From NCBI RefSeq assembly GCF_015500075.1, contig NZ_CP045496.1, positions 496,001-560,000 of the forward strand: a stretch of 64,000 bases of DNA. Direction: 5' to 3'. Made by a program: the position numbers and the translations under genes. Origin of the DNA: Mesorhizobium sp. INR15 (GTDB lineage: Bacteria > Pseudomonadota > Alphaproteobacteria > Rhizobiales > Rhizobiaceae). The notes under the pieces are model-generated. The model was not told where the DNA came from. It saw nothing but the letters and a program-made list of their open reading frames with translations, and ran no database searches. Below are positions 54,817 to 63,431 of the stretch, in pieces; position 1 is the stretch's first letter; each line of letters begins with the position of its first letter.

Positions 54817-55442
54817 TGGTGTCGGCATTGATCGAACGGGAACTGGCGAGTGCCGCCTTTCCGATCCGCGACGGCGTTTTCGTCGCCGTTGTCGGGCCAA
54901 GTGGCGCCGGCAAGGACACGGTGATCGGCTACGCCCGCGCTCACTTCGCCGAAGAGAGCCGGCTGGAGTTCGTACGCCGGGTGATCACCCGGCCGAGCGA
55001 TGCGGCCAGCGAGGACCACGACACCCTTGCCGAAGCAGCCTTCATCGAAGCCGAAGCCGACGGCGCTTTCGCCGTTGCCTGGGAGGCGCATGGCCTGCGC
55101 TACGGTATCCCGGCTGATGTCGACTGGTCGGTTGCCAATGGCCATGTCGCCGTCGCCAATGTCTCGCGCGCCATCATCCCGGTTTTGCGCGAGCGCTATG
55201 CCAATCTCGCCATTGTCGAGATCACCGCGTCGCCGGAAGTGCTGGCCGAGCGGCTGGCCATGCGCGGCCGCGAGTCGCGCGGCGAAGTGCTGGCCAGGCT
55301 GGCGCGCAGCGCCAATGTCAAACTGGCGGGACCCGGCATCACCTCGATCGACAACAGCGGCCCGCGCGAGGCGGCCGGCGAGCGCTTCGCCGAGGTGCTG
55401 CGCAAGGCGATGGCATTCTCCGACATGTCGGGATTAATCTAG
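54816..55442 (+). CDS. phnN: PhnN, ribose 1,5-bisphosphate phosphokinase
   Basis: 208 residues, guanylate-kinase-like. P-loop VGPSGAGKDTVIG and RRVITRPSDAASEDH; makes PRPP from ribose 1,5-bisphosphate. ATG 54816 shares a base with the phnM stop; GTG 54813 would give the GTGA overlap. The C-P lyase core genes are not in the window. Confidence 0.92.
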   Translation: MVSALIERELASAAFPIRDGVFVAVVGPSGAGKDTVIGYARAHFAEESRLEFVRRVITRPSDAASEDHDTLAEAAFIEAEADGAFAVAWEAHGLRYGIPADVDWSVANGHVAVANVSRAIIPVLRERYANLAIVEITASPEVLAERLAMRGRESRGEVLARLARSANVKLAGPGITSIDNSGPREAAGERFAEVLRKAMAFSDMSGLI

Positions 55443-55455
55443 GGCGCCTCTTCCC

Positions 55456-55473
55456 TTCTCCCCTGCGGGAGAA
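55456..55473. terminator. Hairpin between convergent phnN and permease genes
   Basis: TTCTCCC / GGGAGAA, 7-bp stem with a 4-base loop, between two converging stops 38 bases apart. Short T/A flanks make bidirectional termination possible. Confidence 0.5.
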
Positions 55474-55480
55474 GAGACAG

Positions 55481-56476
55481 CTACTCCGCCGGCGCGCCGG
55501 CGACGCCCTTGCGGGTGGCGTCCATCATCAGCCGCCGAGCCCGGAACGCGCCCCATTGCTGGTCGACCAGCACGCCGATCAGGATGACGCCGCCCATCAC
55601 CGCGAAATTGAGTGATGACGGGATGCCGAGCAGGTTGACCAGGTTCTGGAGTTCCTGCAGCAGCACCGTGCCGAGGATGACGCCGATCAGCGAACCCTCG
55701 CCGCCGCGCAGCGAGAAGCCGCCAAGCACCGCGGCCGCGATGGCGTAGAGTTCGTAGAACTGGCCATGGCTGGCGGGCGAGATCGAGCGCGTGTACATGG
55801 CGAAATAGATCGCCGACAGCGCCGTCAGCACGCCACAGATGACATAGGCGGCCATGACGATACGGTCGGTTCGGATGCCGGAATATTTCGCGGCTTCCTC
55901 GTTTTTGCCGATGGCATAGAGGTAGCGCCCGAACACCGAGCGATGCAGCACCACCCACATGACTATGGCGATGACGATCAGCGCGATAAAGCTGTTGGGG
56001 ACGCCATAGGATCGTCCGGCCGTCAGGAATTCCAGTGTCGGGAAATTCTGGCCGAAGGCAAAACCAGCCGTTCCGTCGGCGGTGTAGAAGCGGGCTACGC
56101 CGCGATAGATCAACAGGCCGCACAGCGTGACGACGAAGGGCTGCAGCTTGAGCCGCGTGATCAGCCAGCCATGCACCAGGCCGATGATGGCGCCGAGCCC
56201 CAGGATCAGCACGAAGGCCAAAGGCCACGCCACTTCGCGCACGGCGATGAAGTCGACGAACAGGGTGCCCAGCAGCGCGATCACCGAGCCGACCGACAGC
56301 TCGATGCCGCCAGTGATGATGACGAAGGCCTGGCCGATGGAAAGGATGCCGAACAGCGCCACAAGGTTCGACGTGTTGGCGAGGTTGATCGCCGACAGGA
56401 AGCGCGGATTGATGATCGCGACGATGGCGCCCACCACCAGGATCAGGATCAGCAGGCCGAGATCTTTCTTGCTCAT
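55481..56476 (-). CDS. Ribose-type ABC transporter permease
   Basis: 331 residues, about nine hydrophobic helices. Characteristic loops GGIELSVGSVIAL, KLQPFVVTLCGLLIYRG, GKNEEAAKYSGI and GGFSLRGGEGSLIGV. Part of the 55481-59117 transporter (RbsC-like). Substrate not determined. Confidence 0.93.
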   Translation of the reverse strand: MSKKDLGLLILILVVGAIVAIINPRFLSAINLANTSNLVALFGILSIGQAFVIITGGIELSVGSVIALLGTLFVDFIAVREVAWPLAFVLILGLGAIIGLVHGWLITRLKLQPFVVTLCGLLIYRGVARFYTADGTAGFAFGQNFPTLEFLTAGRSYGVPNSFIALIVIAIVMWVVLHRSVFGRYLYAIGKNEEAAKYSGIRTDRIVMAAYVICGVLTALSAIYFAMYTRSISPASHGQFYELYAIAAAVLGGFSLRGGEGSLIGVILGTVLLQELQNLVNLLGIPSSLNFAVMGGVILIGVLVDQQWGAFRARRLMMDATRKGVAGAPAE

Positions 56477-56488
56477 CGTCTTCTCCCG

Positions 56489-58042
56489 CTATGGCCGGTT
56501 CGCCGGCTTGCCGACCGCCAGCAACAGCACGTTTTCCTGGCTGAAATTTTCCTTGTCGAGAATCCCCGAGATCTGGCCTTCATGCATGACGGCGATACGG
56601 TCCGAGACGCCGATCACCTCTTCCATGTCGCTGGAGATCATCAGCACGGCGACGCCGGCGTCGGCCAGCGCACGCATCAGCCGGTAAATCTCGGCCTTGG
56701 CGCCGATGTCGATGCCGCGCGTCGGCTCGTCGAGGATCATCACCTTGGGGTTCATGGCCAGCCACTTGCCGAGCACGACCTTCTGCTGATTGCCGCCCGA
56801 CAGGGTGCCGGTGCGCGTTTGCACCGAAGGCGCCTTGATGCCGAGATTGATTTTCTGCTTCTCGGCGGTGGCCAATTCGGCGCTCGCCGAGACCAGCGAA
56901 TGGCGGGCATGCGCCGGCAGGTTGGGCAGGGAGATGTTCTGCGCGATCGACAGGTCCAGCAGGATGCCGGTCAGCTTGCGGTCTTCCGGGACCAGAAAGA
57001 TGCCATTGGCGACCGCGTCGGCCGCCGAGTTCAAGACAAGGTCTTTCCCATCCAGCTTCAGGGCGCCGCCAAAGCTTTTGTCGATGCCGAAAAAGACGCG
57101 CGCCAGCTCAGTTCGCCCGGAGCCAACCAGCCCGGCGAGCCCGAGAATTTCGCCGTGCCTGATATCGAGAGCGACCGGCCGATCGGGATAGGCAGCGGTG
57201 CGGATGGCGTTAGCCGACAGGGCGACAGCGCCGGGCTCACGCGCCGATTCCGCGGCCTTCTCCCTCTCCTTCAGCATGCGGCCGATCATCAGCTTGACCA
57301 TCTGGTCGTGGTTGATGGCGTTCTTCTGCAGCGTGCCGGCAAGCATGCCGTCGCGCAGCACGACGACGCGGTCGGCCACCCGCTCGATCTCGTGCAGACG
57401 GTGCGAAATGAAGATGACGCTGATGCCGTCCGCCTTTAACGCCGCGATGACATCGAGAAGCTTGTCGGTTTCGGCAATGGGCAGGCTGGACGTCGGCTCG
57501 TCGAGGATGACCAGCCTTGCCTTGATCGACAGCGCCTTGGCGATTTCGACCATCTGCTGCTGGGCGAGCGAGAGATCCGCTACGGCCGTGTCGGCGGAGA
57601 AATTAGCGCCGACACGCTTCAAAAGCGGCGCCACCATCTCGCGCAGCTTCGTGCGGTCGACGAGTTTCAGCGGTCCGGCACGCAGCGGCTCACGGCCAAA
57701 GAAGATATTGGCGGCGACATCGAGATTTTCAAACAGGTTGAGTTCCTGGTGGACGAAGGCGATGCCCGAACCCAGGCTGCCTTCGACGCTCAGCCCCTTG
57801 TGGGCCGTGCCGTCGACCGTGATCACCCCGGTGTCCGGCGTGGTGACGCCGCCGAGGATCTTCATCAGCGTCGATTTGCCGGCGCCGTTTTCGCCAACGA
57901 GGCCGATGACCTCGCCCGGCCTGACATCCATGGAAAAACCGTCGAGCGCGACGACACCCGGATAGGTCTTGCGCACGTTCTCGAGGCTGAGGAACGGAGC
58001 TATAGCGGATGCGGCAATGGAGGTGTCGGAATAATTCATCAT
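56489..58042 (-). CDS. Sugar ABC transporter ATPase, two domains
   Basis: 517 residues, RbsA-like duplicated ATPase. First domain: GENGAGKSTLMKIL and VILDEPTSSL; second: LVGSGRTELARVFFG, TLSGGNQQKVVLGKWL and VMILDEPTRGID. The second Walker A is degenerate as usual. It starts 113 bases after the binding-protein stop, past a strong hairpin. Confidence 0.94.
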   Translation of the reverse strand: MMNYSDTSIAASAIAPFLSLENVRKTYPGVVALDGFSMDVRPGEVIGLVGENGAGKSTLMKILGGVTTPDTGVITVDGTAHKGLSVEGSLGSGIAFVHQELNLFENLDVAANIFFGREPLRAGPLKLVDRTKLREMVAPLLKRVGANFSADTAVADLSLAQQQMVEIAKALSIKARLVILDEPTSSLPIAETDKLLDVIAALKADGISVIFISHRLHEIERVADRVVVLRDGMLAGTLQKNAINHDQMVKLMIGRMLKEREKAAESAREPGAVALSANAIRTAAYPDRPVALDIRHGEILGLAGLVGSGRTELARVFFGIDKSFGGALKLDGKDLVLNSAADAVANGIFLVPEDRKLTGILLDLSIAQNISLPNLPAHARHSLVSASAELATAEKQKINLGIKAPSVQTRTGTLSGGNQQKVVLGKWLAMNPKVMILDEPTRGIDIGAKAEIYRLMRALADAGVAVLMISSDMEEVIGVSDRIAVMHEGQISGILDKENFSQENVLLLAVGKPANRP

Positions 58043-58111
58043 CCCTGACAGCGGTTGGCGAACTGACCCGTCCGCAGACTGACGACCCTTGCCGGGTTCG
58101 TCAATGTGAAC

Positions 58112-58141
58112 CGCCGGCTCAAGCGAACTTGAGCCGGCGGA
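58112..58141 (-). terminator. Strong hairpin between binding protein and ATPase genes
   Basis: CCGCCGGCTCAAG / CTTGAGCCGGCGG, 13-bp perfect stem, loop CGAA (TTCG on the minus strand). No T-run follows, so partial termination or 3'-end protection of the binding-protein mRNA is more likely than full termination. Confidence 0.6.
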
Positions 58142-58154
58142 ACTGCCTGTGGTC

Positions 58155-59117
58155 TTAGTTTCCAGCCATCGCCTTCAGGTTGGCGGCATAGGCGTCGACG
58201 TCATCCTTGCCGATGATCTTGGTGGGGATGATGATCAGGTTGCCGGCCGGGATGCCCGACTTGTCGCCGCCGAGATAGGCTGCCATCAGCTTCATGCCCT
58301 GATAGGCCCATTCGAAGGGCTGCTGCACGACGGTGGCGGCAATGGTGCCTTCCTTGACGCCGCCCAGCGTGATCGGATCGTCATCGAAGCCGACGACGGT
58401 GATCGAGCCGAGCTTGCCGGCATCGCGCAGCGCTTCATAGATGCGCGGCGTGTTGTAGGAATAGAAGCCGACCATGCAGGTCACGTCGGGGCTGGCGACC
58501 AGCGCGTCCTCGACGTTCTTCTTGGCGCGGGCCTGATCGATGTCGTCGCCGCGAACGTCGACTAGTTCGATCTTGGTGCCGGCGAGACCGTCCTTCATGC
58601 CCTGGATGCGCTCCTTGGCATTGTCTGCGCCAAGCAGGCCGACGAAGCCGAGGCACTTGCCGCCATTTGGCATTGCCTTCTTGGCGATTTCAGCCGCCTG
58701 CTTGCCGGCATCGACGTTGGACGAGCCGATATAGGCAACGCGCTTGGTCTGCGGTGCATCGCTGTCAGTGGTGAACAGCGCGGTTTCCGAGGCGATCTTG
58801 TTCAGGCCATCCGTCGAGGTCTTGGGATCGACCGCCGAGACCATGATGCCCTTGACGCCGGCGGTGACCAGATCGTCCATCAGGCGCTGCTGAATGGCGA
58901 CCGACGACTGCTCGGGATATTTCAGCTCCAGATTGTAGTTGGGCAGCTCGCCCTGCGCCTTCTTGACGCCGGCTTCAGCGGCCTTCCAGAAATCGGAAGC
59001 GCCGTTGACGACAAAGGCCAGCGTCGGCTTGTCGTCGGCGCGCGCGATTGCCGTGGCCGACAGGCCGAGCAGCAGCGCTGCAGCGGCGACGGACGCATTT
59101 CGAATGACAGATTTCAT
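58155..59117 (-). CDS. Sugar ABC transporter substrate-binding protein
   Basis: 320 residues with a signal peptide (MKSVIRNASVAAAALLLGLSAT onward, cleaved near ARA-DD). Type I binding fold: LAFVVNGASDFWKAAEAGV, GIMVSAVDPKTSTDG and VVGFDDDPITLGGV. Start after GGGAGGTTGAAC. First gene of the transporter operon; probably controlled by the divergent LacI protein. Confidence 0.93.
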   Translation of the reverse strand: MKSVIRNASVAAAALLLGLSATAIARADDKPTLAFVVNGASDFWKAAEAGVKKAQGELPNYNLELKYPEQSSVAIQQRLMDDLVTAGVKGIMVSAVDPKTSTDGLNKIASETALFTTDSDAPQTKRVAYIGSSNVDAGKQAAEIAKKAMPNGGKCLGFVGLLGADNAKERIQGMKDGLAGTKIELVDVRGDDIDQARAKKNVEDALVASPDVTCMVGFYSYNTPRIYEALRDAGKLGSITVVGFDDDPITLGGVKEGTIAATVVQQPFEWAYQGMKLMAAYLGGDKSGIPAGNLIIIPTKIIGKDDVDAYAANLKAMAGN

Positions 59118-59374
59118 GTTCAACCTCCCGTTTGGCATTTTCGCCGGTTTGACATTTCGCTTGAGCAGAATTCGCCGATGTGGCTTCGACCTCCTCCCGG
59201 AAGCTTCCAGTCACGACCTTGACCTTACAGACTCATTCGGCGCTCGTAAATAATCTGATTTGTCTGACATTTGATTGGCAGGAATGACCTCTTTTCGGCT
59301 ATCGTCCGCCGGCAGCGCGCATCATGCCTAGCCTGCTCACCACATCCGGATCGACCCGAGCCGCATATGACGAT

Positions 59375-59429
59375 TTGACATTATAGGCCTTCCCGATATT
59401 AGTAAATAGTATTAGTTTCTTGATCGGGA
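59375..59429 (+). promoter_or_regulatory. Promoter candidate with flanking inverted repeat
   Basis: TTGACA (59375-59380) with TATTAG (59397-59402) gives a sigma70-like promoter reading toward lacI, 290 bases upstream. TCCCGAT (59391-59397) and ATCGGGA (59423-59429) flank the -10 region. The rest of the 574-base gene-free region 59118-59691, apart from the palindrome below, shows nothing definite. Confidence 0.4.
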
Positions 59430-59577
59430 GGATCACTGAACTGAATGTGACGCGGAGCACAAGTCGGCTCGGGCGCCATCGCTCGAGCTGCGCGATAGCC
59501 ACGCATTTTATTGAAATTCGGCTCTTCGGAGAGGCCTGTCGGCTGGTACTCAGATCAGGCGGAGCCTTTCTCAAAGC

Positions 59578-59592
59578 TGATAATAATTATCA
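59578..59592. promoter_or_regulatory. TGATAAT-A-ATTATCA operator candidate
   Basis: Perfect 15-base palindrome 100 bases upstream of the lacI gene, in the divergent region. A candidate binding site for that LacI protein. Confidence 0.45.
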
Positions 59593-59691
59593 TCAAAGCT
59601 TGCAACTCCATAAACCGCCCGGCTCTGATCGAACTTGCCGTGCCAGCGGCCTCTGTCTAAACACAGGGCCAGGGATGGGGAACATGACGCC

Positions 59692-60825
59692 ATGAGTGAA
59701 CCGACGGATCCGCGCGATCCTGCCGCCGAGACATCGAAGCGCCGCAAGGCGCCAACCAAGACCGCCAAGGGCCGGGTCACCATGACCGACATCGCCAGGG
59801 CGGCCGGCTGCTCGCAAGCGACGGTGTCGTTCGTCCTCAACAATACCGCCGGCATCAGGCTGTCGCAGCAGACCCGCGAACGGGTGATCGAGGCGGCGCG
59901 TTCGCTCGGCTATTCGCCACCGGCCTTTTCCGCCTTGCAAGGCCCCGTGCCAGCCTTCGAAGGCCTGGACGGCGTCATCGGTTTTGCCGTCGACCAGTTG
60001 GCAACCAGTCCCGAGGCCGTCGTCGCCATCGAAGGCGCCAGGCAGGCTTCATGGAATGCAGGCAATGTCCTTCTTGTGGCGCAGACGCTTGGCGATTCCG
60101 TCATGGAGCCGCGCGCCATTTCGGCGCTGACCAATCGCGGCATCTCGGCGCTGATCTACATGACGATCTTCACCCGCGAGATCGTCGCGCCCGACTATCT
60201 CTATGGTCTCGACATCCCGGTCATCCTGCTCAACTGCTACACGGCCGACTATGCCTTCCCCGCCGTGGTGCCGAGCGAGATCGCCGGCGGCCAGAGCTCC
60301 ACCCGCCATCTGATCAATCATGGCCACCGCCGCATCGGCACCATCACCGGTGAGCCGTGGATGCAGGCGGCGCAAGACCGGCTCAAGGGTTATCGGCGGG
60401 CGCTGGCGACAGCCGATATCCCTTTCGACGCCGATCTGGTCGTCGAAGGCGACTGGTCGGCCAGCGCCGGCTATGCGGCAACGGTGAAGCTTCTGGCGCT
60501 CAAGGACCGGCCGACGGCCATATTCTGCCAGAACGACCGCACCGCCATTGGCTGCTACGAGGCGCTCAAGGAAGCCGGATTGCACATTCCTGGGGATATT
60601 TCCGTCATCGGCTACGATGACGAGGAAATCGCCCGCCACCTGTTCCCGCCGCTCACGACATCGATCCTGCCGCATATGGCGATGGGACAATGGGCGATCG
60701 AGCAGCTTGAAGCGCCGGCACCGCCTGGCCGAGGGCGCTATCCCATCACCAAACTCGAATGCCCGCTGGTCGAGCGGGAATCGGTCAGCATTCTGGCCGG
60801 GCCGTCAGCTTCGCCGCACGCTTGA
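59692..60825 (+). CDS. LacI-family regulator of the second sugar transporter
   Basis: 377 residues with a basic N-terminal extension before TMTDIARAAGCSQATVSFVLNN, the HTH. Sensor domain has GFAVDQLATSPE, HGHRRIGTITGEPW and ISVIGYDDEEIARHLFPPLTT. Divergent from the 55481-59117 transporter. ATG 59692 is preceded by GGGGAACATGACGCC. Confidence 0.9.
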   Translation: MSEPTDPRDPAAETSKRRKAPTKTAKGRVTMTDIARAAGCSQATVSFVLNNTAGIRLSQQTRERVIEAARSLGYSPPAFSALQGPVPAFEGLDGVIGFAVDQLATSPEAVVAIEGARQASWNAGNVLLVAQTLGDSVMEPRAISALTNRGISALIYMTIFTREIVAPDYLYGLDIPVILLNCYTADYAFPAVVPSEIAGGQSSTRHLINHGHRRIGTITGEPWMQAAQDRLKGYRRALATADIPFDADLVVEGDWSASAGYAATVKLLALKDRPTAIFCQNDRTAIGCYEALKEAGLHIPGDISVIGYDDEEIARHLFPPLTTSILPHMAMGQWAIEQLEAPAPPGRGRYPITKLECPLVERESVSILAGPSASPHA

Positions 60826-60853
60826 TATCAAGCCAAGACCGGCAGCGCGCCGG

Positions 60854-61753
60854 TCAACGGCCCGCTTTTTGAGGGCATCGCAGTGCGTTTACAAGCGCGG
60901 TCAGCGCAGCGGGCTGATGGTGGCGACTGGGGTAATACATGAAGAAGCCGGGAATGGCGGGCGTCCAGTCCTCGAGCACTCGGACAAGGCGGCGCTCCGC
61001 AATATGCTCCGCTACCTGCTCTTCATAGGCGAGCCCAAGGCCGGCTCCGGCGAGCGCCGCCTGAATCACCAGGTTGGTATCGTCGATTGTCAGCGGGCCA
61101 TTCACGCCGACCGTGACCGCCTTGCCTCCCTGCTCAAACTCCCATCGATACGGACCACTGGGAAGGCGCAGGTTCAGACAGCGATGATCGTTCAGATCCC
61201 TGGGCCTGCGGGGAATGCTTCGTGACGCAAAATAGCCGGGCGATCCCACGACCGCCAGACGCAACTCCTGCGTGACGCGAACCGCGATCATATCCTTTTG
61301 AATATATTCGCCGAGCTGAATGCCAGCGTCGAACTCGCCCGCGACAAGGTCCACGGGGCCAGTGACCGTGACGACATCAAGAACGATGTCAGGGTAGGCC
61401 TCGGCGAAGTCCGTGAGCCGCGGCAACAGGACCATCGCCGCGGCCGATCGTGACATCACGAGCCTGAGGCGCCCCGCAGGCAGGTGGCGAACGCTTAGGG
61501 CCTTATCCAGCGCACGCGTGATTTGCTCAAGCGCCGGAGACAGGTCTTTCAAAAGCGCCGCGCCCGCGGCGGTTGGCGCGACGCTCTTGGTCGTCCGGGC
61601 AAGAAGCTGCAGCTCCAGCCGCTGCTCAAGCCTCCGGATCGTGTGGCTCAGAGCGGATTGAGAGACGCCCAGCTTCGCTGCGGCGCGTGTAAAGCTCCGC
61701 TCGCTGGCGACGACTGCAAACGCGGCGAGTTCATTCAGTTCGTTTCCCATCAT
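60854..61753 (-). CDS. LysR-family regulator
   Basis: 299 residues. HTH: ELAAFAVVASERSFTRAAAKLGVSQSALSHTIRRLE in part, followed by a substrate-binding domain with AGEFDAGIQLGEYIQKDMIAVRV in part. Start 61753 gives the usual family length; a further upstream Met (61783) is possible. It is divergent from an NTF2-like gene. Its C-terminus is similar to the LysR at the right edge (both have VL-D/E-DW and YYPSR). Confidence 0.9.
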   Translation of the reverse strand: MMGNELNELAAFAVVASERSFTRAAAKLGVSQSALSHTIRRLEQRLELQLLARTTKSVAPTAAGAALLKDLSPALEQITRALDKALSVRHLPAGRLRLVMSRSAAAMVLLPRLTDFAEAYPDIVLDVVTVTGPVDLVAGEFDAGIQLGEYIQKDMIAVRVTQELRLAVVGSPGYFASRSIPRRPRDLNDHRCLNLRLPSGPYRWEFEQGGKAVTVGVNGPLTIDDTNLVIQAALAGAGLGLAYEEQVAEHIAERRLVRVLEDWTPAIPGFFMYYPSRHHQPAALTALVNALRCPQKAGR

Positions 61754-61928
61754 TGATGAATTTTGCTCATGATGCCATCCCATGCAAGACGGCTAGTCTC
61801 ATAAATGCCCTTGCCCTAGGTTCGACTGACGAGATTGGCGCTATTCGCCTTTCACCACGCTTCGGCCTGCCTGGCGCGCGTCGCGGGATCGCCGGGCGTG
61901 GAACGGCTGGACAAACAACGAGGTTGCC

Positions 61929-62297
61929 ATGGATACCGATGTTCGCGCCTTGCGCACGCTGGCGCAGGCCTATTTTGATGCCGCCTATGAAATGGATGCC
62001 GAGAAGTTTGCCTCCATACTTCATCCCTTGTGTTCGGTGACGAAAGTCGCCGACGACGGCGATGTGGGCGTGACACCGGTCGCGGCGTGGCTGGCCGCCG
62101 TCCGCAGCACGACCGCTCCAAAACAGATGGGAGCAGAGCGTGACGACCATATACTTTCAATCGACGTCGAGAGAGACCTCGCGCTTGTGAAGTTGAAATT
62201 GCAGGTACCGCCACGCAAGTTCACGGACCTGCTGTCCTGCCTGAAGGTCAACGGAAACTGGAAGATCGTTCAGAAGGTGATGACTTCGAAGACGTAA
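61929..62297 (+). CDS. NTF2-like / lumazine-binding-like small protein
   Basis: 122 residues with NTF2-like pattern: AYFDAAYEMDAEKFASILHP in part, VKLKLQVPPRKFTDLLSCLKVNGNWKIVQKV in part. Such proteins bind or turn over small hydrophobic ligands. Next to LysR and MBL genes. Function not recognised. Confidence 0.72.
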   Translation: MDTDVRALRTLAQAYFDAAYEMDAEKFASILHPLCSVTKVADDGDVGVTPVAAWLAAVRSTTAPKQMGAERDDHILSIDVERDLALVKLKLQVPPRKFTDLLSCLKVNGNWKIVQKVMTSKT

Positions 62298-62343
62298 GGG
62301 CGGTGCCGCGCATAAAATTGAATCACCCGCCTGCAGGTTGCCC

Positions 62344-63153
62344 ATGAAGGTTCTGTCTCAAAGCGCCAACACCATGGCCTGCGTCTCGGGATCGTCGAAG
62401 GTTTGGTCGCTCTGCGATGGATATGTCGACCTGCCGGCCCGATTGCTCAGGTATCGGAACGGAAAAACAGGCAGGCAGGCAGTGTCGCCTCCGCAGGAAG
62501 AGCCGCTCGTTCGGTTGTCGGTCAACTGCTTTCTGCTCGATCGCGCCGGTAGCGATCGCATCCTGATAGATTGTGGTGCGGGTGGAAGCTGGGAGCCGTC
62601 CATGGGCCACCTCGAGGAGGCCATGGCCGAGGCGGGCATCGATACATCCTCCATCTCGGTGGTTGCCCTCACCCATGCCCATGGCGACCACATCAATGGT
62701 CTTCTTACGCCTGACGGGCGGCGAACATTCGGGAACCTGAGCAAGATCGTGATCGGGGAGGACGCCGTTGCCGAATTCCTCGCCGAGCCGCGATTGGCGG
62801 ATTTTCGTCCCCTCCTGGCCCCAATTCGCGCAGGAGACCGACCCGTCGATCACTTGCTCGCGGTGGCGATCCCCGGGCATGCTCCGGGCCATATGGGTTA
62901 TCTGCTCAGCACCGGCGAGGACGACATCCTCTTCTGCGGCGACCTGATCCACGTTCCTGCCGCACAATTTGCCCGTCCAGAGCTCACCTGGGCCTATGAC
63001 GCTGACGAGACGATGGCACGGGATAGCCGGATCAGGCTGCTCCAGGAAGCGGCCGACGCACAGGTGTGGCTGGCCGGCGCTCACCTGGGACGACCAGGCA
63101 TCGGCAGAATAGTCAAAGCGGGGCGTGGATACGGGTTCATCCCGGCCGCATAG
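62344..63153 (+). CDS. Metallo-beta-lactamase-fold hydrolase
   Basis: 269 residues. Zinc motif LTHAHGDHINGLL (H-x-H-x-D-H), AIPGHAPGHMGYLL and FCGDLIHV; a C-terminal His is in AGAHLGRPG. Similar to quorum-quenching lactonases and other MBL hydrolases. Substrate unknown. ATG 62344 chosen over an in-frame TTG six bases upstream. The 278 bases after it (63154-63431) show no gene. Confidence 0.85.
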   Translation: MKVLSQSANTMACVSGSSKVWSLCDGYVDLPARLLRYRNGKTGRQAVSPPQEEPLVRLSVNCFLLDRAGSDRILIDCGAGGSWEPSMGHLEEAMAEAGIDTSSISVVALTHAHGDHINGLLTPDGRRTFGNLSKIVIGEDAVAEFLAEPRLADFRPLLAPIRAGDRPVDHLLAVAIPGHAPGHMGYLLSTGEDDILFCGDLIHVPAAQFARPELTWAYDADETMARDSRIRLLQEAADAQVWLAGAHLGRPGIGRIVKAGRGYGFIPAA

Positions 63154-63431
63154 TCGCCGGGTGCTGAATTTGCTTCAGACATCATGCTCCGCTGCAGCAA
63201 GGCATTTTACAGCGCCTGCTGGACGGAACGTCCTGGATCGGCACGCGTGGCGATGGCCGCCAAACGACCCTAGGCCATTACTGCGAGATGCAAGACGACT
63301 GCCAGAAGCGCAGCCGGCCCACGAAGGGAATCTCAGCCGACTACCCCACGAAGCCTGAAACCAGCGCAATCGATCAGGGTTCTGGCTGGATCGTCGGCCA
63401 AACCGCACGGCCCATACGGACAAATATCCCT

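Noticed and set aside
63154..63431. Short plus-strand frame after the MBL gene
   Set aside because: No ribosome binding site, motif or conserved composition; treated as non-coding.
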